A stretch of 64,000 nucleotides of DNA from Acidimicrobiales bacterium (GTDB lineage Bacteria; Actinomycetota; Acidimicrobiia; Acidimicrobiales; JACCXE01): positions 124,001 through 188,000 of the forward strand of contig DASZWD010000030.1 in NCBI GenBank assembly GCA_035546775.1, given 5' to 3'. The position numbers and the translations under genes are program-made. The notes below the pieces were generated by a model. The model was not told where the DNA came from and searched no databases. It saw nothing but the letters and a program-made list of their open reading frames with translations. Shown here piece after piece: positions 7,723 through 16,621 of the stretch. Numbering within the stretch: the stretch's first letter is position 1; every line of letters begins with the position of its first letter.

Positions 7723-8113
7723 CCGGCTGCTCGATCCCAACTTGCTCATCGCACTCGTGGTGGGTGACCACGTCCACCACACGCTCGCAGAGGAATGGTT
7801 CATCCGCGACGGCGAGCCGTTCGCGACATCACCAACGACGCAGGGTGCCCTGGTGCGCTTTCTCATCCGTCACGGCGCGACCGCGGCCGAAGCCATCGCC
7901 GTGCTGCGCGGTGTGACGGGCAACGAGCGGCACAGATTCTGGCCCGACGACAACACCTACGACATCGATCTCGCCGGGGTCATCGGTCCCCGCCAGGTGA
8001 CCGACGCCTACCTGGCGTACCTCGCCCGAGCGCACGACGCGCGCCTCGTCACCCTCGACAAAACCGTCGCCGCCCTCCACCCCGACGTCGCCGACCTCGT
8101 CGGTACCAGATGA
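7715..8113 (+). CDS. vapC: VapC-like PIN-domain toxin ribonuclease
   Basis: A 132-residue PIN-domain protein. Acidic metal ligands are visible in LLDPNLLIAL (Asp7), FWPDD..TYDID, QVTDAYLAYLA and LVTLDKTVA. TSPTTQGALVRFL is the region where many VapC proteins carry a glutamate and others a glutamine, as here. VapC toxins cut RNA, often tRNA or the 23S sarcin-ricin loop, until inhibited by the antitoxin. ATG 7715 lies inside the end of the antitoxin gene, so translation is coupled. Confidence 0.87.
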   Translation: MTDRLLDPNLLIALVVGDHVHHTLAEEWFIRDGEPFATSPTTQGALVRFLIRHGATAAEAIAVLRGVTGNERHRFWPDDNTYDIDLAGVIGPRQVTDAYLAYLARAHDARLVTLDKTVAALHPDVADLVGTR

Positions 8114-8166
8114 TTGGCGGAGTTTGGACCGTGATTCGGGTCGAATCACGATCCAAAGTCCGCCAA
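8114..8166. repeat. 53-bp near-perfect palindrome
   Basis: Two 25-bp arms starting TTGGCGGA and ending TCCGCCAA surround a 3-nt centre and differ at two positions. It starts at the vapC stop and ends 26 bp before the next gene. It could fold as a terminator-like hairpin although no T-run follows, or be a miniature repeat element. Confidence 0.8.
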
Positions 8167-8192
8167 AGGCCACAACGCGTAGCGTGGCAGCT

Positions 8193-8801
8193 GTGAGCAC
8201 GCTCATCTTCGAGGACGCGTTGGCCGAAGTGCACATGGTGGTCGTGGGGGCCTACGACAACAACGTGTACGTGGTGCGATGCAAGGAGACGGGCGAGGGC
8301 ATGCTCGTCGACGCGGCGAACGAGCACGAGAAGCTGCTCGACTTGTGCCGGGCGCTCGACGTGCGCCGGGTCGTCGAGACCCACGGCCACTGGGACCACA
8401 TCCAGGCCGTGCCCGCGGTCCGCGACGCCGGCTACTCGGTGGCCGTCACGCAGGCCGACGCCGGGATGCTCCCGTCCTATGACGAGATCCTCGAAGACGA
8501 GTCCGTGATCGAAGTCGGCCGCCTGCGGATCCACACGATCGCCACCCCGGGCCACACCCCGGGCTCGATGTGCTTCCAAGTGCAGGGCACGCCCCTGCTG
8601 TTGACGGGCGACACCCTGTTCCCGGGCGGCCCGGGTGCGACGCACTTCGAGAACGCGTCGTTCCCGACGATCATGCAGTCGCTGCGCCAGCGGCTCTTCA
8701 CCTACCCCGACGAGATGCTCGTGCTGCCGGGGCACGGCAAGTCGACGACGCTCGGCACCGAACGGCCCCACGTCGACGAGTGGGAAGCCCGCGGCTGGTA
8801 G
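8193..8801 (+). CDS. MBL-fold metallo-hydrolase (glyoxalase II-like)
   Basis: A 202-residue metallo-beta-lactamase-fold protein. The metal motif THGHWDH lies at residues 63-69, PGHTPGSMCF carries the next histidine, GDTLFPGGPG the bridging aspartate and LPGHGKST the last histidine. The family binds two Zn or Fe ions and hydrolyses thioesters or similar bonds; length and order resemble glyoxalase II-like proteins. I chose GTG 8193 because upstream in-frame residues derive from the palindrome. It ends in TAG whose G begins the next gene. Confidence 0.87.
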   Translation: MSTLIFEDALAEVHMVVVGAYDNNVYVVRCKETGEGMLVDAANEHEKLLDLCRALDVRRVVETHGHWDHIQAVPAVRDAGYSVAVTQADAGMLPSYDEILEDESVIEVGRLRIHTIATPGHTPGSMCFQVQGTPLLLTGDTLFPGGPGATHFENASFPTIMQSLRQRLFTYPDEMLVLPGHGKSTTLGTERPHVDEWEARGW

Positions 8802-9382
8802 TGGACGCCCTCGACGCCATCTTCGCCCGCCGCTCGATCGGACGCCTGCAACCGCCGGCGCCGACGCCCGAGGACCTCGACACGATTCTGCGCGCCGCCG
8901 CCGTCGCTCCGGACCACAAGACGCTGCGCCCATGGAAGTTCGTCGTCCTCGACGGCGACGCCAAGGACGCGTTCGGGGGCGTGCTCGCCGATGCCTATCG
9001 CGCCCGCACTCTCGCGGCGGGAAAGGAGATCGTCGCCGCCAAGGAGGACAAGGAACGCACGAAGCTGGGCCGCGCCCCGCTCGTGGTTGTCGTGGGTGCG
9101 GTGAACCGCGGCGAGGACTCGATCCCGTTCATCGAGCAGTACGCCGCGGCCGCGGCGGCGTCACAGAACATGCTGATCGCCGCGACCGCTCTCGGCTACG
9201 GGTCGATGTGGCGCACCGGCGACCCGGCCTATGACGACGACGTGAAAGCGGCGCTCGGCTTCTCCGAGGACGACGCCATCGTCGGCTTCCTCTACCTCGG
9301 CACGCCCACCGCCGCGGCGGCGAAGCACCCCAACGAGGCCGACCTCACCGACCTCGTTACCCGCTGGCGGCCCCAGACCTAG
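8801..9382 (+). CDS. nitroreductase-family FMN protein (YdjA-like)
   Basis: A 193-residue flavin reductase-fold protein starting with GTG at 8801, sharing one base with the upstream stop. The start VDALDAIFARRSIGRL and APDHKTLRPWKFVVL match the short, YdjA-type nitroreductases, and ASQNMLIAATALGYGSMW is the conserved FMN-site helix. Such enzymes use NAD(P)H to reduce nitro groups, quinones or enones. It ends convergent with the glycosidase gene; the two stop codons share a CTAG. Confidence 0.87.
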   Translation: MDALDAIFARRSIGRLQPPAPTPEDLDTILRAAAVAPDHKTLRPWKFVVLDGDAKDAFGGVLADAYRARTLAAGKEIVAAKEDKERTKLGRAPLVVVVGAVNRGEDSIPFIEQYAAAAAASQNMLIAATALGYGSMWRTGDPAYDDDVKAALGFSEDDAIVGFLYLGTPTAAAAKHPNEADLTDLVTRWRPQT

Positions 9383-11532
9383 GGGGCGCTCGGCGTCTGC
9401 GCCGTCATCGGATCGCGTGGTTCGGTCACGAGCTCGATCCCATCGGGCAGCCCCTCGACTTCGGTGCCCTTCTCCGTCACGAGGACCGTGACGCGCCCGC
9501 CCCCCAGGTTGATGTTGTGGACCTTCAGTTCCGACATTCCGGGCAGGAGCTGCGGCGCCATCCAGATCTGGGCGTGGGGCACCCAGGGGTCGAGGCGCAG
9601 GATGGCGCGCAGGAACGCCAGCGGCGTCGCCGACGCCCATGCTTGCGGCGAGCACGACGTCGGGTAGGGCACGACGCCGGGAAACTCGTCGCGCGCCAAC
9701 CCGGCGAACAGCTCGGGCAGGCGGCGGTTGTAGAGCGCGGCGGCGTCGAACATGCCGTTCATGATCACGTGCGCCTCTTCGACGAAGCCGTACCGCACGA
9801 GCCCGGCGACGATCACGGCGTTGTCGTGGGGCCACACCGAACCGGTGTGGTAGCCGATCGGGTTGTAGCCCGCCGAGCTCGTCGCCATGGTGCGCACGCC
9901 CCAGCCCGAGAACATCTCGGGCGACATCAACGTCCGCACGACGGCCGCCGCCCTCTCCGGCTCGACGATGCCGGTCCACAGGCAGTGGCCCTGGTTCGAA
10001 GCGACGGCGTCAACCGGTCGCTTGTCGCCGTCAAGCGCGATGGCGAAACACTGCTTGTCCTCGAGCCAGAAGTCTTCGTTGAAGCGGCGCTTGAGTTCGG
10101 CGGCACGCTCACGCCACTCGCCCGACTCGTCACCGCGACCGAGTTCAGCAAGGAAGTACGCCCACGCGAGGTAGGCGGCGTAGGCGTAGCCCTGCACTTC
10201 GGCGAGCGCGATGGGGGCGCGCGCGATGGTGCCGTCGGCAAACTGCACCCCGTCCCACGAGTCCTTCCAGCCTTGGTTCGCGAGACCGTGGTCCGTCTTG
10301 CGCTGGTACTCGACGTAGCCGTCGCCGTCGGCGTCGCCGTATTCGACGAGCCACTTCACCGCCGCTTCAGCGTTCGGCGCCAGCGCGTCGACGATCTCGG
10401 GCGCCAGACCCCAGCGGCGCAACTCGCCCAGCACGATCACGAACAGCGGGGTGGCGTCGGCGGTGCCGTAGTAGATCGTCCCGCCGCCCAACGACAGCGA
10501 GGACGCCTCGCCGAAACGCATCTCGTGCAGGATGCGACCGGGTTCCTCCTCGGTGCGCAGGTCGACCTTGGTCCCCTGAAAGCGCGCCAGCGTTTGCAGC
10601 ACGCCGAGGGCGAGGTCGGGGTCGACGACCATCGACATCCACGACGTGAGCAACGAGTCGCGCCCGAACAGCGTCATGAACCACGGCGCGCCGGCGGCCA
10701 CCACGGCCCGCTCGGGATGCTCGGGATCGAAGATGCGCAGCGCGCCGAGGTCCTCGGCGCCGCGGGCGATGACGGACGCCAACAGCGGGTGGTCGGAGTC
10801 GACGTCGGGGACCGCGGCGCGCCAGCGGTTGAGACGTTCTTCGGGTGCGGCTTGCGCCGTTGACACGCCGGGCTTGAAGCGCGGCTCGATCTCGTGGTCG
10901 TCGATGGCGACCGACGCGCCGATCGACGCCGACCACGTGCCGTCGGCCGGCACGATCGCCTCCCACGTGACGCCCTTGTCGGTGACACGGGCGCCGTCAC
11001 CGAAGGCGACCGTCAGCCGGCGCGACGACTCGCCGCGCACGTGGGTGAAGACGATCGAATCGCCCCGGACTTCGGCGGTGGTCTGGCCGCCGCCGCTGAC
11101 ACGTTGCTCCTTCACTTCGAACAAGTCGGCGAAGTCGGACTCGACCGCCAACTCGACGCGGCAGTACGCCGGTTCCTTCCCCACGTTGCGCAGCTCGATG
11201 TCCTCGCGCATGCCCCGGCCGATCCAGCGGCGCCGGAACAGCATGAGGGTCGAGTCGGCGTGACCGGGCCGCGGGCGATCGCGTGCCACCGTGACCCCGG
11301 CGAAGGGGTCGGGTTCGACGTGGGCGAGCGCCTCGGGACGGCTGCCGTTGAGCCGCAGCTCCCACCGGCTGATCAGGCGCGAGTCCCGGAAGAACAGGCC
11401 GTGGGGTGAACCGGCGACGATGTCGCCCGATGCCGCGCTGACGCAGAACGACGAGCCCTCGACCAGCGAGGTGACGTCGCCCGCGGCCCCGAGAACCGGC
11501 GGTTCGCTGGCGAAGGTCCAGGGCGCAGTCAT
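9379..11532 (-). CDS. amylo-alpha-1,6-glucosidase / glycogen-debranching-type glycosidase
   Basis: A 717-residue protein with two parts. Residues 1-230 are the beta-rich N-terminal glycogen-debranching domain (GDIVAGSPHGLFFRDSRLISRWEL). Residues 250-650 are an (alpha/alpha)6 barrel with WFMTLFGRDSLLTSWMS, YVEYQRKTDHGLANQGWKDSWD and HTGSVWPHDNAVIVAGL, which contain the usual carboxylates of this glycosidase group. Relatives trim alpha-linked glucans or glucosylglycerate-type solutes. No signal peptide is present, so it is cytoplasmic. It is divergent from sufC1 and alone in its unit. Confidence 0.85.
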   Translation of the reverse strand: MTAPWTFASEPPVLGAAGDVTSLVEGSSFCVSAASGDIVAGSPHGLFFRDSRLISRWELRLNGSRPEALAHVEPDPFAGVTVARDRPRPGHADSTLMLFRRRWIGRGMREDIELRNVGKEPAYCRVELAVESDFADLFEVKEQRVSGGGQTTAEVRGDSIVFTHVRGESSRRLTVAFGDGARVTDKGVTWEAIVPADGTWSASIGASVAIDDHEIEPRFKPGVSTAQAAPEERLNRWRAAVPDVDSDHPLLASVIARGAEDLGALRIFDPEHPERAVVAAGAPWFMTLFGRDSLLTSWMSMVVDPDLALGVLQTLARFQGTKVDLRTEEEPGRILHEMRFGEASSLSLGGGTIYYGTADATPLFVIVLGELRRWGLAPEIVDALAPNAEAAVKWLVEYGDADGDGYVEYQRKTDHGLANQGWKDSWDGVQFADGTIARAPIALAEVQGYAYAAYLAWAYFLAELGRGDESGEWRERAAELKRRFNEDFWLEDKQCFAIALDGDKRPVDAVASNQGHCLWTGIVEPERAAAVVRTLMSPEMFSGWGVRTMATSSAGYNPIGYHTGSVWPHDNAVIVAGLVRYGFVEEAHVIMNGMFDAAALYNRRLPELFAGLARDEFPGVVPYPTSCSPQAWASATPLAFLRAILRLDPWVPHAQIWMAPQLLPGMSELKVHNINLGGGRVTVLVTEKGTEVEGLPDGIELVTEPRDPMTAQTPSAP

Positions 11533-11563
11533 GGCGAGTGAAAGCTACCCCGTCGTATTTCCC

Positions 11564-11578
11564 CTATCGCCGTAGTGG
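11564..11578 (+). promoter_or_regulatory. shared suf element, copy upstream of sufC1
   Basis: CTATC-N3-GTAGTGG lies with exactly 18 nt between it and the sufC1 GTG. The same string, spacer length and distance occur before sufB (35678-35692). This suggests a common operator or promoter core, plausibly for an iron-sulfur-sensing regulator that is not encoded in the window. Confidence 0.6.
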
Positions 11579-11596
11579 TAATAAACTGGAGCGGTC

Positions 11597-12348
<752 letters not shown>

Positions 12349-12352
<4 letters not shown>

Positions 12353-13572
12353 CGCCGAAGCTCGACTCCACGGTCGTCCGCAAGGACTTTCCGATCCTCG
12401 CCGACGGCAAACTCGTGTACCTCGACAGCGCGTCGTCGTCGCAGAAGCCCACGGCTGTACTCGACGCCATGACCCGCTACTACGAGACGACGCACGCCAA
12501 CGTGCACCGCGGCGTCTACGCGATCGCCGAGCAGGCCACGCAGATGTACGAGGACGCGCGGGCGAAGATGGCGCGCTTCCTCGGCGCCGGCGACACCGCC
12601 GAGGTCGTCTTCGCCAAGAACGTCACCGAAGGCATCAACTTGTTCGTCCAGAGCTGGGGCCGCCAAAACCTCAAGCCGGGCGACGTCGTCCTGCTGACCA
12701 CCATGGAGCACCACGCGATGTTGGTGCCGTGGCTGATGCTGGCGCCGCAACTCGGCGTCGAGTTGCGCTACCTCGAGACGACGCCCGACGGCTACCTCGA
12801 CCTGTCGGACCTCGACGCCAAGCTCGCGGGCGTGAAGTTCGTCGGCGTCACCGCGGCGTCGAACGTGCTCGGCACGCTCAACCCAATCCGCCAGATCACC
12901 GACGCGGCGCACGCGGCCGGGGCCGTCGTACTCGTCGACGGCGCGCAGTCAGCGCCGCACGTCGTCACCGACGTCGCCGCGCTCGGCTGTGACGCCTTCG
13001 GGTGGACGGGCCACAAGATGCTCGGCCCGACCGGCATCGGCGGCCTGTGGGCGCGCCGCGACCTGCTCGAGCAGATCCCGCCGTTCCTCGGCGGTGGCGA
13101 GATGATCCGCGACGTCCGCCTCGATGGCTTCGAGCCCAACGACGTGCCGTGGAAGTTCGAGGCGGGCACGCCCCCGATCGCCGAGGCGATCGGGCTCGGC
13201 GCGGCCGTCGACTACATCGGCGCCCTCGGCATGGATGCGATCCGCCAGCACGAGATGGAATTGACGCAGTACGCGTTCGACGCCTTCCGCGAGCACTTCG
13301 GCGACGACGCCACGGTCCACGGACCGCACAACGTCGAGCACCGCACCGGCGTGTTCTCGTTCGCGTACAAGGACATCCACCCGCACGACATCGCCCAGGT
13401 GCTCGACACCCACGGCGTGTGCGTGCGCGCCGGTCACCACTGCGCCAAGCCGCTGATGCGCTGCCTCGGCGTGCCCGCTACCGCCCGCGCGTCGTTCTAC
13501 GTGTACAACGACACGTCCGACGTCGACGCCCTGATCACTGCGTTGGTCGATGCCGACGCCATGTTTTGCTAG
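12349..13572 (+). CDS. sufS: SufS, cysteine desulfurase
   Basis: A 407-residue PLP enzyme that takes sulfur from cysteine for Fe-S cluster synthesis. THANVHRGVYAIAEQ sits near residue 45, the PLP lysine lies in GWTGHKMLGPTGIGGLW near residue 222, and the catalytic cysteine in RAGHHCAKPLM near residue 360. Length and the short catalytic-Cys loop match SufU-dependent SufS enzymes, and sufU follows directly. GTG 12349 overlaps the sufC stop. Confidence 0.96.
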
Positions 13573-13585
13573 GAATCTGATCGCC

Positions 13586-14068
13586 ATGGCCGGCCTCGAA
13601 GACCTCTATCGCGAGATCATCCTCGACCATTACCGCTCGCCGCGGAACCGGGGCGAGTTGCCGTCGCCCCCCGCCACCAAGGTCGAGGGCTACAACCCGC
13701 TGTGCGGCGACGAGATCGTGCTGTACCTCCAGGTCGAAGACGGCGTCGTGACCGACGTGAAGATCGGCGGCCAGGGCTGCTCGATCAGCCAGTCCTCGGC
13801 GTCGATGATGTCGGCCGCCATCAAGGGCAAGACCGTCGCCGAGGTGCGGGCGCTCGTGCGGGCGTTCAAGTCGATGATGTCGATCCACGAGAGCCGTCTC
13901 GAGGGCGAAGGCGAAGCCCCGTCCGCCGAGGATGCCGCCGCCGACGCCGACGTCAAGCTCGGCGATCTCGAGGCGCTTCAGGGCGTGGTGAAGTTCCCCG
14001 TCCGCATCAAGTGCGCCACGCTGAGCTGGAACACGCTCACCCAAGCATTGGACGAAGCCACCGCCTAA
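13586..14068 (+). CDS. sufU: SufU, zinc-dependent sulfurtransferase
   Basis: A 160-residue IscU-like protein. Three conserved cysteines are seen in YNPLCGDEI (near residue 40), IGGQGCSISQSSASMM (near 65) and RIKCATLSW (near 145); the Asp after the first Cys is the fourth Zn ligand. The roughly 20-residue insertion between the second and third motifs is diagnostic of SufU rather than IscU. It accepts persulfide from SufS and passes it to SufBCD. ATG 13586 is 13 bp after sufS; an in-frame ATG at 13550 lies inside sufS and is less likely. Confidence 0.94.
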   Translation: MAGLEDLYREIILDHYRSPRNRGELPSPPATKVEGYNPLCGDEIVLYLQVEDGVVTDVKIGGQGCSISQSSASMMSAAIKGKTVAEVRALVRAFKSMMSIHESRLEGEGEAPSAEDAAADADVKLGDLEALQGVVKFPVRIKCATLSWNTLTQALDEATA

Positions 14069-14082
14069 CTAGAGTTCCCGGC

Positions 14083-14310
14083 GTGGCCCGCGAATACGCA
14101 CCCCATAAGTACGCGACCGAAGACCTCACCGGGCTGATGCTCAAGGTGCACGACAAGGTGGAGGCGATCACGGATCTGCCGGGCGTGCCCGCGGGCACCA
14201 AGGGCAAGGTCATCGTCGCCAACGGCATGAACTGGCGCCGCTACCGGGTCTTGTTCGACAACAAGCAAGAGCTCGGGCACCTCGACGCCCGGCACATCAA
14301 GCAGGTCTGA
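14083..14310 (+). CDS. small hypothetical protein, possible SH3/KOW-like barrel
   Basis: A 75-residue protein from GTG 14083, 14 bp after sufU and in line with it. The run LKVHDKVEAITDLPGVPAGTKGKVIVANGMNWRRYRVLF has the beta-turn pattern of small SH3/KOW-like barrels, but this is only a resemblance. Its position suggests co-transcription with the suf genes. No cysteines are present, so it is not itself an Fe-S protein. Confidence 0.65.
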   Translation: MAREYAPHKYATEDLTGLMLKVHDKVEAITDLPGVPAGTKGKVIVANGMNWRRYRVLFDNKQELGHLDARHIKQV

Positions 14311-14317
14311 GGTCCAG

Positions 14318-15061
14318 ATGGGGGGACGGCTCGACGGCAAGGTGGCGCTGATCTCGGGTGGCGCCCGCGGTCAAGGAGCGACCGAGGCGGAACTGTTCGT
14401 AAGCGAGGGCGCCCGCGTCGTCATCGGCGACGTGCTCGACGACGAGGGCAAGGCCACGGCGGAGCGCATCGGCGAGGCGTGCCGCTACGTGCACCTCGAC
14501 GTCACCTCCGAAGAGGACTGGCAGGCGGCCCTGCAGTTCACCGTCGACGAGTTCGGCGCGCCCGACATCCTCGTGAACAACGCCGGCATCTTCATCATTC
14601 GCCCGATCGCGATGACGTCGCTCGAGGACTTCCAGCGCGTGCAGAACATCAACACCACGGGCGTGTTCCTCGGGATCAAGACGGTCGGCCCGGCGATGTG
14701 CGAGGCGGGCCGCGGCTCGATCATCAACATCTCGTCGGTGGCGGGCCTCAAGGGCACCGCCGGCACGATCGCCTACACCGCGTCGAAGTGGGCGGTGCGC
14801 GGCATGACCAAGACCGCGGCCAACGAATACGCGGCGTTCGGCGTGCGGGTGAACTCGGTCCACCCCGGCATCATCGACACGCCGATGGCGGCCGAGTTCA
14901 AAGACCTCGGCGTGATGGACGCCGTGCGCCAAGTCATCCCGATGGGTCAGGAAACCGGGCCGGAGACGGTCGCCAAGCTCGTGCTGTTCCTGGCGTCGGA
15001 TGACTCGTTCTACTCAACCGGTTCTGAATTCGTTGTCGACGGAGGGATGGTCGCCCGATGA
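14318..15061 (+). CDS. short-chain dehydrogenase/reductase
   Basis: A 247-residue SDR. The cofactor motif GGARGQGA is near residue 14, the aspartate VIGDVLDD favours NAD(H), NNAGI lies near residue 87, catalytic Ser in INISSVAG, and YTASK near residue 150. The overall sequence resembles 3-alpha/20-beta-hydroxysteroid dehydrogenase-like enzymes. It overlaps the ferredoxin start by 4 bp (ATGA), which suggests both work on the same substrate pathway, possibly alongside a cytochrome P450 encoded elsewhere. Confidence 0.88.
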   Translation: MGGRLDGKVALISGGARGQGATEAELFVSEGARVVIGDVLDDEGKATAERIGEACRYVHLDVTSEEDWQAALQFTVDEFGAPDILVNNAGIFIIRPIAMTSLEDFQRVQNINTTGVFLGIKTVGPAMCEAGRGSIINISSVAGLKGTAGTIAYTASKWAVRGMTKTAANEYAAFGVRVNSVHPGIIDTPMAAEFKDLGVMDAVRQVIPMGQETGPETVAKLVLFLASDDSFYSTGSEFVVDGGMVAR

Positions 15062-15249
15062 AGGTCGTTGTCGATTTCGACATCTGCCAGTCCAACGCGG
15101 TCTGCATGGAGATCGCCCCGAAGGTGTTCGAGGTCCGCGACGACGGCTACCTCTACGTCCTGATCGAAGAACCGCCGGAATCGATGCGCGCCGAGGTCGA
15201 GGAAGCGGCCGAGCGCTGCCCGACCGGCGCCATCACCATCGAGGGCTAG
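15058..15249 (+). CDS. 3Fe-4S-type ferredoxin
   Basis: A 63-residue acidic ferredoxin: VDFDICQSNAVCMEIAP carries the first two cysteines (C-x5-C, lacking the middle cysteine of a 4Fe-4S motif) and RCPTGAI the third, the pattern of 3Fe-4S ferredoxins that feed electrons to cytochromes P450 in actinobacteria. ATG 15058 overlaps the SDR stop. No P450 gene is in this window. Confidence 0.9.
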   Translation: MKVVVDFDICQSNAVCMEIAPKVFEVRDDGYLYVLIEEPPESMRAEVEEAAERCPTGAITIEG

Positions 15250-15256
15250 CCACCAC

Positions 15257-16621
15257 GTGCCCGACGGCCTGTGGGCTCCGGCCCGACGGGCCGTCACCGT
15301 CGGGCTGATCCTCCTCGTCACGCTGGTCGCCTTCGAGGCGCTGGCGGTCAACACCGCGCTGCCCGCCGCCGCGAAGGAACTCGGCAGCGTCGGCCTCTAC
15401 GGCTGGGTGTTCGCCGCGTTCATGCTGTCGATGGTGGCGAGCATCGCCATCTCCGGGCGTGCCATCGACGAGCGCGGGCTGTACTTCGTGCTCACCGTCG
15501 GCGCGCCGCTGTTCTGCGCCGGCCTGCTGATCTGCGCCACGGCGCCGTCGATGATCGTGCTCGTCGGCGGGCGCATCGTGCAGGGCCTCGGCGCCGGCGC
15601 CGTGTCGTCGGTGGCCAACGTCGCCATCGGGCGCGCTTATCCCCCGCGTCTGCGCGCCGCCATGTTGGCGGTGATGTCGAGTTCGTGGGTCGTGCCGGGA
15701 CTCGTCGGACCCGGCGCCTCGGCGTTGGTGACGACGGCGTTCGGCTGGCGCTGGGTGTTCGCCGGGCTGATCCCGCTTGTCGCCGTCGCCAGCGGCCTGA
15801 CGCTTCCGGCGCTGCGCCCGTTCGTGCCTACCGCGGAGTCGATCGCCCACGCGGCAACGCGGCGAGTGGCCGATCCGCTGTTCGTCGCCGTCGGCTTTGC
15901 CTGCGTCATCGGCGGGCTCACCAATGCCCACGACCTCTGGCCGCTCGCCTTCACCGCCGTCGGCTTCGCCGTCGCCGGGCCGGCGCTGTACCGGCTCAGC
16001 CCGGCGGGCACATTCCGTCTCGCGGCGGGCGCGCCCGCCGCCATCGCGCTCAATGCCGTCATCAATTTCGCGTTCTTCTCGACCGATGCCTTCGTGCCGC
16101 TGGCTGTCACCCGCGTCCGCCACCGCTCGGTCGGATTCGCCGGGTTGGCGCTCACCCTCGGGGCGATCTCGTGGACGGTCGGTGCGTGGCTCACGGCTCG
16201 TCTCAACGAGACCGTGTCGGCGACGACGCGGGTCCGCGCCGGGTTTGTGTTCGTGCTCGGCGGGATCGTGCTCGTGCTGCTCGGGTTGCGCCCGGACGTC
16301 CCGATCGTGATCTTCCCCGGCGCCTGGATCGTCGCCGGCCTTGGAATGGGCCTGGGCTACCAAGGTGTTGCCCTCATCGTGCTCAACGCGGGCGCGGCCG
16401 ACGAGGGCGATGACGACACCGGCCCGGCCGGCACCACCATCGCGGCCCGCCAGATCTTCGACACCCTCGGCACGGCGACAGGCACCGGCGTCGCCGGCGC
16501 GATCGTGGCCATCGCGACGGCCGGGCATCATTCGACCAAGGGCGCGTTGTCGGTGACCTTCGGCGTGATGATCGCCGTCGCCGTGGTCGGATTCGCGTTG
16601 TCGTCGCGGGTCGACGCATGA
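15257..16621 (+). CDS. MFS transporter, DHA2-like drug exporter family
   Basis: A 454-residue polytopic membrane protein with 12-14 hydrophobic segments. RAIDERGLYFVL and VGGRIVQGLGAGAVSSVANVAIGR are the loop 2-3 and motif-C-like sequences of DHA2-type exporters. GTG 15257 follows the ferredoxin by 7 bp. Its end overlaps the next MFS gene by 4 bp, so both are made together. Substrate unknown. Confidence 0.85.
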   Translation: MPDGLWAPARRAVTVGLILLVTLVAFEALAVNTALPAAAKELGSVGLYGWVFAAFMLSMVASIAISGRAIDERGLYFVLTVGAPLFCAGLLICATAPSMIVLVGGRIVQGLGAGAVSSVANVAIGRAYPPRLRAAMLAVMSSSWVVPGLVGPGASALVTTAFGWRWVFAGLIPLVAVASGLTLPALRPFVPTAESIAHAATRRVADPLFVAVGFACVIGGLTNAHDLWPLAFTAVGFAVAGPALYRLSPAGTFRLAAGAPAAIALNAVINFAFFSTDAFVPLAVTRVRHRSVGFAGLALTLGAISWTVGAWLTARLNETVSATTRVRAGFVFVLGGIVLVLLGLRPDVPIVIFPGAWIVAGLGMGLGYQGVALIVLNAGAADEGDDDTGPAGTTIAARQIFDTLGTATGTGVAGAIVAIATAGHHSTKGALSVTFGVMIAVAVVGFALSSRVDA

